The notes under the pieces are model-generated. The model had not been told where the DNA came from and did not search any database. It worked only from the letters and a program-made list of their open reading frames with translations. Shown piece by piece: positions 1 through 7,445 of a stretch of DNA of 8,830 nucleotides. Position numbers and translations under genes: made by a program. Source of the DNA: Bacteroidales bacterium (lineage in GTDB: Bacteria > Bacteroidota > Bacteroidia > Bacteroidales > UBA932). The first letter of the stretch is position 1; every line of letters starts with the position of its first letter. Where the stretch lies: positions 1-8,830 of the forward strand of contig JAHDRO010000176.1 of the NCBI GenBank assembly GCA_018433265.1, written 5' to 3'.

Positions 1-2
1 GT

Positions 3-3000
3 ATTTTAACAAACGATAAGAAAAGCGAAAATTCAGATTCACAACAGCTCGCACTTACGGGAATTGTAAAAGATTTAAAAACAAATGAACCAATCCCTTT
101 TGTTTCGGTAATTATTAAAGAAGATAAAAGCAAGGGTACTTTTACAGATGAAAACGGAAAATTTACTATTTATCCAAGCACTCTTCAGAACACGCTTCAA
201 CTCAGCATTATTGGATATAAAAGCATTGAGGTTCCAATAAATGGTAGAAGAACTGTTGACATATTAATGGAACCAGAATTAACTGCTTTAGATGCTGTTA
301 TGATAGTTGCTTATGGCACAGCTAAGAGAAGCACTTATACAGGGTCTGCAGCAACCGTTAGTGAGGATCGTTTAAATGCGAGACCTGTAACTGCAGTCTC
401 ACAGGCACTTGCCGGAACCACTGCTGGACTTCAGATCAGTACATCAAATGGTCAGCCTGGTTCTGTACCAACAATCAGAGTTAGAGGACTTGGCTCATTT
501 AATGCAAGTAATGAACCCTTGATAGTTTTGGATGGGATGCCATATGATAATTCTTTGACAAGTATCAATCCTAACGATATTGAAAGTGTAACAATTCTCA
601 AAGATGCATCTTCAGCAGCCTTATATGGAGCGAGGGCTGCAAATGGAGTCTTGCTGATTACTACAAAAAAAGGCAAAATTGGAAAAGTTAAGGTAGATGC
701 AAAATATAATTTAGGATTAACAACACGGCAGACAGCCGATTACAAGACCGTTGGCACAAGAGACTATATGCAATTATATTGGGAGAGTACAAGAAATAGT
801 TTAATGTACAGCGGAGCAACACGTGAAGAAGCAAATGCACGTGCAGGTTCAGCTTTTTTGGCTGGTTTGTCATACAATCCGTATAATATGGATGCAGACC
901 AACTTTTCGACCCATCAACAGGGAAGATAAATCCTGGAGCAAAATTGTTATGGCCTGATGATCTCGACTGGCGAGGTGCCATTGAGCAGTTAGGTATTCG
1001 TCATGATGCGGTTTTTTCCATATCGGGGGCAAATGATAAGACGGATTACTATACCTCTATTGGTTATTTAACAGAGCAGGGTTATATAATTGGTTCGGAA
1101 TTAACAAGATATTCTGCAAAAGCAAATATAAACTCTCAAGTAAATAAATGGTTAAAAGTAGGTGTTAATCTAAACAGTTCAATTACTGAATCACAAGGCA
1201 ACCAGAATGAATCCAGTGGCAATAATTCAAATCCTTTCCGTTTTCTTAGATATGTTGGAAACATTTTCCCTATTCATCTCCACAATCCAGTAACAGGTGA
1301 ATACATTTATGATCAGCAGGGGAATAAACTATATGATTTTGGATTGGGATATACTACAGAAGACGGAATTACTGTACCAAAGAGAGATTTCGTGGCTGGC
1401 AACAACCCTGCCATAGAATTACAGAATATTTATGACGGTTATAGAAGAAATACCATCAATGCAAAAACATATGCCGAGTTGACATTTCTCAAGGATTTCA
1501 AGTTTTCTGTAAATGTTGGAGTTGGCACAAACGCATATAGAGGATGGAATGGAACTTATGTCTACAAAGAAAAAGGCAATGCAGGTACATCTACAAAGTC
1601 ATCTTCTGAAACAACTACATGGACTATAAATCAGTTACTTACATATTCAAAAGAATTTGGCAAGCATCATTTTGATGCAATGTTAGGACATGAGAGCTAT
1701 GATTATGAGTATAATTATCTTTCTTCCTCAATGAAGGGGCAAATTATGATTGGATCAAATTTTGAGTTTAAGAATTTTACTGAGGTTAATGCTATTCCTA
1801 ATTCATACACAAACAAATACAGAGTAGAAGGTTTTTTGTCGAGAATCAATTATGATTATGACAATACTTATTTTGGTTCAGTATCTTTTAGAAGAGATGG
1901 CACATCCCGCTTTTACAAAGATGCACGTTGGGGCAATTTCTGGTCTGCAGGTGTTGGATGGAGGGTTGACAAAGAACAATTCATGAGGAATTTAAAATTT
2001 ATTGATTTGCTCAAAATAAGGACTTCATATGGAGTTGTAGGAAATGATGATCTTGACAGTTATTATCCTTGGAGGGCAACTTATTATCCATATCCCAATG
2101 GCACAGAACCAGGATATCTTCAGGATGCACTTGGTAATAAGGAGCTTTCATGGGAGGTCTCTCACAATTTTGATGTGGCGGCAGAATTTAGTCTTTTTGA
2201 TTCTTCTTTTAGTGGAACCTTTGAATTTTTCAATAGAGAATCCAGCAACCTCCTTTTTGAAGTTCCACAGCCACTTTCTTCTGGAGTAGAGACTCAGAGC
2301 ATTAATGCCGGAACCATGTACAACAGGGGTATTGAAGCAACTTTTGATTATGATCTTATCAAAAAGAAAAATTTCAGAATGAATGTAAATCTGAATGCAA
2401 CTTTTCTTGAAAATAAAATAAAAGACTTACCTCTTGATCCCTATGTTAGTTCAGTCTATAAGATTGAAGAAGGACATTCCCGATATGAATTTTGGCTTAG
2501 ACAATGGAAAGGGGTCAACCCTGCAACTGGGTACAATCTTTTTGAAGCAGATCTTGAAAATGAATCATATGTTTGGGGAGAGGGAGAGTTAATTGATGTA
2601 AACGGAGTACAGTGTACCGAAGTGATAGAACATGCCAAATATGATTGGAGTGGTAATGCAACACCATTAATAACAGGAGGATTTGGATCTGCTATCAATT
2701 ATAAGAACTGGTCTTTTTCATTTAATTTTTATTATCAACTGGGAGGAAAATACTATGACAGCACCTATGAATCACTTATGACTGTCGGCACAGCCTCGCT
2801 ATCATATTCCAAACTGCATGTGGATTTATTGAACCGTTGGAGAGAGAGTGGTGATATTACTAAAGTTGCAAAACTTTCGAGTGGGACTGATTCAAAAAAT
2901 ATTGGAGCCGGAACTTCAACTCGTTGGCTTGTCTCTTCAAACATGCTTGAACTTACAAATGTGAATCTATCTTATTCATTTCCTAAAAAAGTTTTAGATA

Positions 3001-3170
3001 AATTGAGCATTGATGGCATTAAGGTCTATTTTTCTGCAGATAACTCGTTATTAATAACAGCCAGAAGGGGAATGTTCCCAAGGAGAACAATCTTTTCAGG
3101 GTATGACGGGAATGCTGATATATATCTACCATCAAGAACATTTTCATTTGGAATTAACATGAATTTCTAA
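3..3170 (+). CDS. SusC/RagA-family TonB-linked outer membrane transporter (5' partial)
   Basis: This is the outer-membrane barrel of a SusCD pair, importing a ligand into the periplasm with energy from TonB-ExbBD. The frame is open from base 3, so the true start and signal peptide lie upstream; the first internal ATG at 267 is not the start because the codons before it encode a conserved domain. Of 1055 visible residues, about 18-92 form a carboxypeptidase-regulatory-like domain (TGIVKD, then GTFTDENGKFTI, then IGYKS). Residues 96-109 hold the family's TonB-box-like segment (LDAVMIVAYGTAKR, against the usual LDEVVVVGYG). The plug follows at about 110-225, with RVRG at 159-162, PLIVLDGMPYD at 172-182 and the conserved LKDASSAALYGARAANG beginning at 199. 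The remainder is beta-barrel and ends in a C-terminal phenylalanine (NMNF), as outer-membrane proteins do. There is no frameshift. The susD-type gene starts 11 bases downstream. The family is certain; the substrate cannot be read from this protein. Confidence 0.96.
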   Translation: MLTNDKKSENSDSQQLALTGIVKDLKTNEPIPFVSVIIKEDKSKGTFTDENGKFTIYPSTLQNTLQLSIIGYKSIEVPINGRRTVDILMEPELTALDAVMIVAYGTAKRSTYTGSAATVSEDRLNARPVTAVSQALAGTTAGLQISTSNGQPGSVPTIRVRGLGSFNASNEPLIVLDGMPYDNSLTSINPNDIESVTILKDASSAALYGARAANGVLLITTKKGKIGKVKVDAKYNLGLTTRQTADYKTVGTRDYMQLYWESTRNSLMYSGATREEANARAGSAFLAGLSYNPYNMDADQLFDPSTGKINPGAKLLWPDDLDWRGAIEQLGIRHDAVFSISGANDKTDYYTSIGYLTEQGYIIGSELTRYSAKANINSQVNKWLKVGVNLNSSITESQGNQNESSGNNSNPFRFLRYVGNIFPIHLHNPVTGEYIYDQQGNKLYDFGLGYTTEDGITVPKRDFVAGNNPAIELQNIYDGYRRNTINAKTYAELTFLKDFKFSVNVGVGTNAYRGWNGTYVYKEKGNAGTSTKSSSETTTWTINQLLTYSKEFGKHHFDAMLGHESYDYEYNYLSSSMKGQIMIGSNFEFKNFTEVNAIPNSYTNKYRVEGFLSRINYDYDNTYFGSVSFRRDGTSRFYKDARWGNFWSAGVGWRVDKEQFMRNLKFIDLLKIRTSYGVVGNDDLDSYYPWRATYYPYPNGTEPGYLQDALGNKELSWEVSHNFDVAAEFSLFDSSFSGTFEFFNRESSNLLFEVPQPLSSGVETQSINAGTMYNRGIEATFDYDLIKKKNFRMNVNLNATFLENKIKDLPLDPYVSSVYKIEEGHSRYEFWLRQWKGVNPATGYNLFEADLENESYVWGEGELIDVNGVQCTEVIEHAKYDWSGNATPLITGGFGSAINYKNWSFSFNFYYQLGGKYYDSTYESLMTVGTASLSYSKLHVDLLNRWRESGDITKVAKLSSGTDSKNIGAGTSTRWLVSSNMLELTNVNLSYSFPKKVLDKLSIDGIKVYFSADNSLLITARRGMFPRRTIFSGYDGNADIYLPSRTFSFGINMNF

Positions 3171-3181
3171 ATTTTGCGATT

Positions 3182-4807
3182 ATGAACAAACGAATTAAAT
3201 TTATAATATTATTATCAGGTATTTCACTTATGAGTTTTTCCTGTAGTAGTGACTTCTTAGAAACAGCATCTACATCTTCAGTAGATCAGGCTCAAATGTT
3301 TGAAACCACTTCATCTGCCATGATGGCTGTTAACGGCATTCACAGACTTATGTACTTACCCGGTTCAAGCGCAGCTCAGTGTGGATATGGTACATTTATG
3401 TTATGGATGGATATGATGGGAGAGGATTTAGTATATACAAAAGGAAATGCACAATGGCAAAGTCAAGCCAAATGGACTTTGCATAGGAATACCACTTCTT
3501 CTCACAATAAATTTTTGTATAAATTCTTTTATTCAATCATTTCTAATGCAAACATGATATTAGACAATATAGATAATGCCAATGGTCTGCAGGAAGAAAA
3601 GGATTATATTAAGGGTCAAGCATTGACCTACAGGGCTTTTGCTCATTTCTCGCTTGTTCAGTTATGGGGAGAAAGATATTATCCCGGTCAAAATAATACT
3701 CAAGATGGTATAGTAATTAAACTAGATAATAGCCTCGAACCATTACCACGTTCAAGTGTAGAAGACGTATATGCTGTAATCAACGATGACTTGGATAATG
3801 CAATTGAACTTCTGGAAAAGGTTAATATAAAACGCAATTCCATAACCCATATTAATATTCATGTTGCGAGGGCTATTAAGGCAAGAGTATTACTTACACA
3901 AGGCAAGTGGATGGAAGCCGCACAAATGGCACAACTCGTCGTAGAGAATTCAGGAGCTAGTTTGCAGGCAGATACTTATGCTTTCAAGCAGGGTCGCATG
4001 TGTGATGCAACAAATAAAGAGTGGATTTGGGGCAAGATTGGTCAGCCGACATTAGAGACAGGGACGTTGACTAATTTCTTCAGTTTTATATCAAACACCA
4101 ATGTTTCATACAACAAAAATACGCCGAGAGCCATTTACAATTTGCTTTATAATAGAATCAGTTCAACTGATGTGCGTAAACAAGTATGGCTGCCGGATGC
4201 ACCTTTGATGGACAGAAAACTCATAGCGTATCCACCTGCAGGAAATATTTTTAAATGGATGAGCCAGAAATATATAGTTGATTATCCTGATAATACCTCA
4301 TCACTTTATTTAGGAAACGTTTATACAGCAGATCTCCCATATATAAGACTTCCTGAAATGATACTTATTATGGCTGAAGGTTATGCAAGAGCTGGATCAG
4401 ACCAATTGGCCGCACAGGCACTATATCCGCTTGCTGCAGTAAGAGATCCTCAGTACATCTTATCTACAAATACCGGAGAGGCGTTAATAGATGAGATTAT
4501 GTTTCAACGAAGAATTGAGCTTTGGGGCGAAGGATTTAGATTTCTTGATTTAAAACGTTTGAACATGAATCTTGACAGAGGTCCTGCTCCAAGGCCAGGA
4601 TATAATCAAGGTGGCAGTGCTAACGGCTGGAAATCCGGTCAAAATCCAAAGAATCTTGACCCACTTGCATCAAACTACAATATGTACGACGATCAAGGAC
4701 TTGGAGAGGAAAATAGATTTAAAGCTGCCAACAGTATAGAATGGCAATTTGTTTTTCCTCAATCGGAGATTGACTATAATCCACTTTGCAAGCAAAATCC
4801 TATATAA
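3182..4807 (+). CDS. SusD/RagB-family surface nutrient-binding lipoprotein
   Basis: This protein is the substrate-capturing lid of the SusCD transporter, a lipoprotein expected on the outer face of the outer membrane. Its 541 residues are normal for the family. The N-terminus has a basic start (MNKRIK), a hydrophobic stretch and a lipidation cysteine at 21 (SFS-C) followed by SSDFLE, close to the usual SusD opening. Family motifs are present in order: the TPR-type helix RAFAHFSLVQLWGERYY at 151-167, the helix LPEMILIMAEGYARAG at 390-405, the signature RRIELWGEGFRFLDLKRL at 443-460, and the C-terminal FPQSEIDYNP at 525-534. The ATG at 3182 is chosen because it gives the complete lipoprotein signal. 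No Shine-Dalgarno sequence is visible in the 11-base gap, which is normal in Bacteroidota. It is preceded by the SusC partner and followed after 10 bases by a secreted peptidase, so peptide-like ligands are plausible; this is inference. Family assignment is secure and ligand unknown. Confidence 0.95.
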   Translation: MNKRIKFIILLSGISLMSFSCSSDFLETASTSSVDQAQMFETTSSAMMAVNGIHRLMYLPGSSAAQCGYGTFMLWMDMMGEDLVYTKGNAQWQSQAKWTLHRNTTSSHNKFLYKFFYSIISNANMILDNIDNANGLQEEKDYIKGQALTYRAFAHFSLVQLWGERYYPGQNNTQDGIVIKLDNSLEPLPRSSVEDVYAVINDDLDNAIELLEKVNIKRNSITHINIHVARAIKARVLLTQGKWMEAAQMAQLVVENSGASLQADTYAFKQGRMCDATNKEWIWGKIGQPTLETGTLTNFFSFISNTNVSYNKNTPRAIYNLLYNRISSTDVRKQVWLPDAPLMDRKLIAYPPAGNIFKWMSQKYIVDYPDNTSSLYLGNVYTADLPYIRLPEMILIMAEGYARAGSDQLAAQALYPLAAVRDPQYILSTNTGEALIDEIMFQRRIELWGEGFRFLDLKRLNMNLDRGPAPRPGYNQGGSANGWKSGQNPKNLDPLASNYNMYDDQGLGEENRFKAANSIEWQFVFPQSEIDYNPLCKQNPI

Positions 4808-4817
4808 TTAACATATA

Positions 4818-7385
4818 ATGACCTGTTTAACAAATTTTAAAAAAGACTTATTGATTTTTTCAGCACTGTTAATTACAGTGCTGAATTCTATTACCACGAT
4901 TTCAATGGCCCAAACAGAGACGGTTTTGGCAAACGGGATAAATTGTTATCTGCCTGAAGGGAAATATTATTTTAATAGCGATATCCCTACGCCGTCGTCT
5001 GTGTTGGGATTTAATGTCGGCGACCAGTATGCAGACTGGAATGATATATTGAAATATATGAAAGCTCTTGACCAAGTTTCAGACAGAGTATCAATAAGGG
5101 AATACGGAGAAACCTATCAACATAGAAGATTTATTCAAGTTGTAATAACTTCCGTAGAGAATCAGAGAAATTTAGAGACATTGCAGAAGGAACACCTTCA
5201 ATCAATTCAAAAAGCTTGGGAGGGCAATTCTAAAGGAGAATCAGGGGATCTGTCAAAAACACCAGTATTTGTCAATCTTATGAATTCCATTCATGGCAAT
5301 GAAGCTTCCGGAGCAAATGCATCTCTTATTCTTGCATATTTTTTTACTGCCGTTGAAAATCCGGATATATTAAAGCTTCTTGACAATACTATAATAATTA
5401 TTACTCCTGGTTTAAATCCAGATGGTATTAACAGGTTTGCTTCTTGGGTAAACTCTTCGAGAAGTTTCTGTGATATAGCAGATCTGAATTCAAGAGAATT
5501 CTCAGAACCCTGGCCAAGCAGCAGAACAAATCATTACTGGGCTGACTGCAATCGTGACTGGCTTTCTGTACAACATCCAGAAGGACTCAATGCTGTCAAA
5601 ATGTACAGAGCATGGTTGCCAAATGTTGTGGTAGACCAGCATGAACAAGGCGGAGATGGTAAGGGGTTTTACTTCAGTCCCGGCCATCCTTTGCGGACTC
5701 ACCCTGACATTTCTGATGAAAATCAAAAGCTCACGTCGGAAATAACATCCTATATTGCTTCCGGTTTTGATAAGGCAGGAGTACTTTATTACTCAAAGGA
5801 TGGTTACGACGATTTTTTTGTGGGGAAAGGAGCAACTTATGGAGATATTAACGGTTCAATAGCAATTTTGGTAGAGCAGCTTGCATCCAGAGGCTTTATG
5901 AGACCAACCTCTATGGGGAATCTTTCATTTCCAGCTACTGTCAAAAACCAGGTATTTGCGGGATATTATTCTATTATTGCTGCATACAGTTTAAAGGATA
6001 AATTGATAGAATACCAGAGATCATTTTTTGCCAATTTATCACGATCTGCCTCAAAAGATAAAACTCAGGGATATATTTTTACGACAGATGGGTTGAAAGG
6101 CATCGCACATTATTTTTTAACCAATATGCAAAGCCACAATATTGAGGTTTACAGATTAAAAAAAGATTGTACTGCCGATGGAAGAACTTTTAAGGCCAAC
6201 GACTCCTATGTTATACCTGTCAATCAGATAAACTATAATATTATCAAGACAATGTGGGAGGAGATGAAAAATTACCGTGACAGTACTTTCTATGATATAT
6301 CAACATGGACTTTTCCTTATGCATACAATTTGAGATATTGTACTGTAGAAAACATTTCAGGACTCATTGGAAATAAGGTTGATTCGGTACAGATAATAAC
6401 CGGAAAAATAAAAGGAGGAAAGAGTAGTTACGCATATATTTTTGATAATAGTGAATACTTTACACCAAAATTGATTTTTGAGCTTTTGAATCGTGATTTA
6501 TATCTTAGAATTTCTGATAGACAATTTACAAGCATGGATGCCGGATTTAAGCCTGGTTCAATTGTAATACCTGTAGCAGGGCAACCACTTGATGGTGAGG
6601 AACTGTATTCATTGCTCGAACGACTTTCTTTGGAGAACGGCGTTGATATCATCTCAATGAAAAGTGGATTGATGAAAGACTATGATCTTGGCAGTCCTGT
6701 TTTCAAAGTTCTTAGAAAGCCTGAAATTGCGATGATTGTGGGTAAAGGAATGGGCATTCCTGAGTCAGGAGAGATATGGCATATGCTGGATCAAAGGTTT
6801 AAAATTCCGGTAACTCTCATTGATCACACATTATTACCCAACACAGACTTAAGAAAATATAATGTAATCATCTTTGCTGATGGGATGTTGAGCAATTCTT
6901 CAATAGGCAGTTTTGCTGAAAACCTCAAAAGATGGATTAGAGACGGAGGTGTTTTAATTGCTACCGGGAATTCATATACAATTACCAATGAGGCAAAACT
7001 TACCGGTATCAAAACATTACCAGCAGTTAAAAAAGATAGTTTCGACGGAGTTATTCTCAAATGTATTTTCAATAAACACAATCCATTGGGATGGGGATGC
7101 GACAATACGTATATCCCAATTATGAGGACTGTGCCAGTTGTTATAAATAAAGCCGAACTTAAAAGTAGTAATGTTGACATTTTTATGACCTATTCTGATG
7201 CTCCCTATCTTTCAGGATGCATATCTCAAAATAATCTGGAAAGAATATCCGGTACTCCTGCCATTATAACAGAAACTGTCGGCAAGGGCAAAATAATCTA
7301 TATAGCTGACGATCTAAATTTTCGTTCTTATTGGCTTGGAGGGTCAAAAATATTTATGAATGCTATATTTTTTGGATATCTATAA
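4818..7385 (+). CDS. Secreted M14-family zinc carboxypeptidase with C-terminal GATase1-like domain
   Basis: This is a probable periplasmic metallopeptidase that removes C-terminal residues from peptides or cleaves related amide bonds. Residues 1-31 look like a Sec signal peptide: basic FKKD, hydrophobic LLIFSALLITVL, and a likely cut at SMA/Q. No lipobox cysteine or obvious type IX secretion tail is seen. The M14 domain spans about 62-395. Zinc ligands are H159 and E162 in HGNE and H275 in VVDQHEQG; the catalytic base is E353 in LVEQLASRG. NPDGINR at 200-206 and NRDW at 245-248 match the substrate-binding region of the family. A middle region (about 396-630) includes STFYDISTWTFPYAYNL, typical of large Bacteroidota M14 proteins. 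Residues 635-855 resemble a class I glutamine amidotransferase/DJ-1 fold (YNVIIFADGML, DGGVLIATGNS, GKGKIIYIADDLNFR). The place of the usual nucleophilic cysteine appears to be A715, so this domain is probably non-catalytic. The gene lies 10 bases after the susD-type gene, in the same operon. The exact substrate is unknown; peptidoglycan peptides are an alternative to dietary or host peptides. Confidence 0.9.
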   Translation: MTCLTNFKKDLLIFSALLITVLNSITTISMAQTETVLANGINCYLPEGKYYFNSDIPTPSSVLGFNVGDQYADWNDILKYMKALDQVSDRVSIREYGETYQHRRFIQVVITSVENQRNLETLQKEHLQSIQKAWEGNSKGESGDLSKTPVFVNLMNSIHGNEASGANASLILAYFFTAVENPDILKLLDNTIIIITPGLNPDGINRFASWVNSSRSFCDIADLNSREFSEPWPSSRTNHYWADCNRDWLSVQHPEGLNAVKMYRAWLPNVVVDQHEQGGDGKGFYFSPGHPLRTHPDISDENQKLTSEITSYIASGFDKAGVLYYSKDGYDDFFVGKGATYGDINGSIAILVEQLASRGFMRPTSMGNLSFPATVKNQVFAGYYSIIAAYSLKDKLIEYQRSFFANLSRSASKDKTQGYIFTTDGLKGIAHYFLTNMQSHNIEVYRLKKDCTADGRTFKANDSYVIPVNQINYNIIKTMWEEMKNYRDSTFYDISTWTFPYAYNLRYCTVENISGLIGNKVDSVQIITGKIKGGKSSYAYIFDNSEYFTPKLIFELLNRDLYLRISDRQFTSMDAGFKPGSIVIPVAGQPLDGEELYSLLERLSLENGVDIISMKSGLMKDYDLGSPVFKVLRKPEIAMIVGKGMGIPESGEIWHMLDQRFKIPVTLIDHTLLPNTDLRKYNVIIFADGMLSNSSIGSFAENLKRWIRDGGVLIATGNSYTITNEAKLTGIKTLPAVKKDSFDGVILKCIFNKHNPLGWGCDNTYIPIMRTVPVVINKAELKSSNVDIFMTYSDAPYLSGCISQNNLERISGTPAIITETVGKGKIIYIADDLNFRSYWLGGSKIFMNAIFFGYL
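4859..4885 (+). repeat. 11-bp perfect inverted repeat inside signal-peptide codons
   Basis: TTCAGCACTGT at 4859-4869 is the exact reverse complement of ACAGTGCTGAA at 4875-4885, leaving a 5-base loop (TAATT). In RNA this would be a compact hairpin starting about 41 bases after the first base of the peptidase start codon, within codons for its hydrophobic signal segment. It is not followed by a T-run, so it does not look like an intrinsic terminator. It could affect early elongation of the peptidase or protect the upstream susCD mRNA from 3' exonucleases. A chance product of codon choice remains possible. Confidence 0.6.
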
Positions 7386-7391
7386 ACAATT

Positions 7392-7430
7392 GAGGGTGTC
7401 GAGATTAAATTCTCAAACACCCTCTTTATT
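7392..7430. terminator. Intrinsic terminator between convergent operon and rpoC
   Basis: GAGGGTGT at 7392-7399 pairs perfectly with ACACCCTC at 7417-7424. An inner GAGA (7401-7404) pairs with TCTC (7411-7414) around a 6-base loop, with a small internal bulge between the two stems. TTTATT follows on the + strand, and the stem begins 6 bases after the peptidase stop codon, so termination of the + strand operon is the main expected role. Read on the - strand, the same hairpin lies about 21 bases past the rpoC stop and is followed by AATTGTTTATA, a weaker T-tract, so it may also end rpoC transcription. Folding energy was not computed. Confidence 0.85.
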
Positions 7431-7445
7431 GATTTACAATTATGG

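Noticed and set aside
267..269. ATG at 267 as the start of the SusC gene
   Set aside because: The frame is open upstream to the window edge and encodes a recognisable regulatory-like domain, so this methionine is internal.
615..640. GCAGCC / GGCTGC inverted repeat with a 14-base loop in the SusC plug codons
   Set aside because: Only 6 bp of stem, and it falls in codons for the highly conserved ALYGARAANG motif, where alanine and glycine codons readily create such pairing by chance.
688..1032. 114-codon open frame on the - strand inside the SusC gene
   Set aside because: It lies entirely antisense to a clearly coding, conserved frame and its translation has no recognisable domain.
6824..7180. 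118-codon open frame on the - strand inside the peptidase gene
   Set aside because: The apparently hydrophobic translation is antisense to the GATase-like domain. There is no sign of its own promoter or terminator and no recognisable family.
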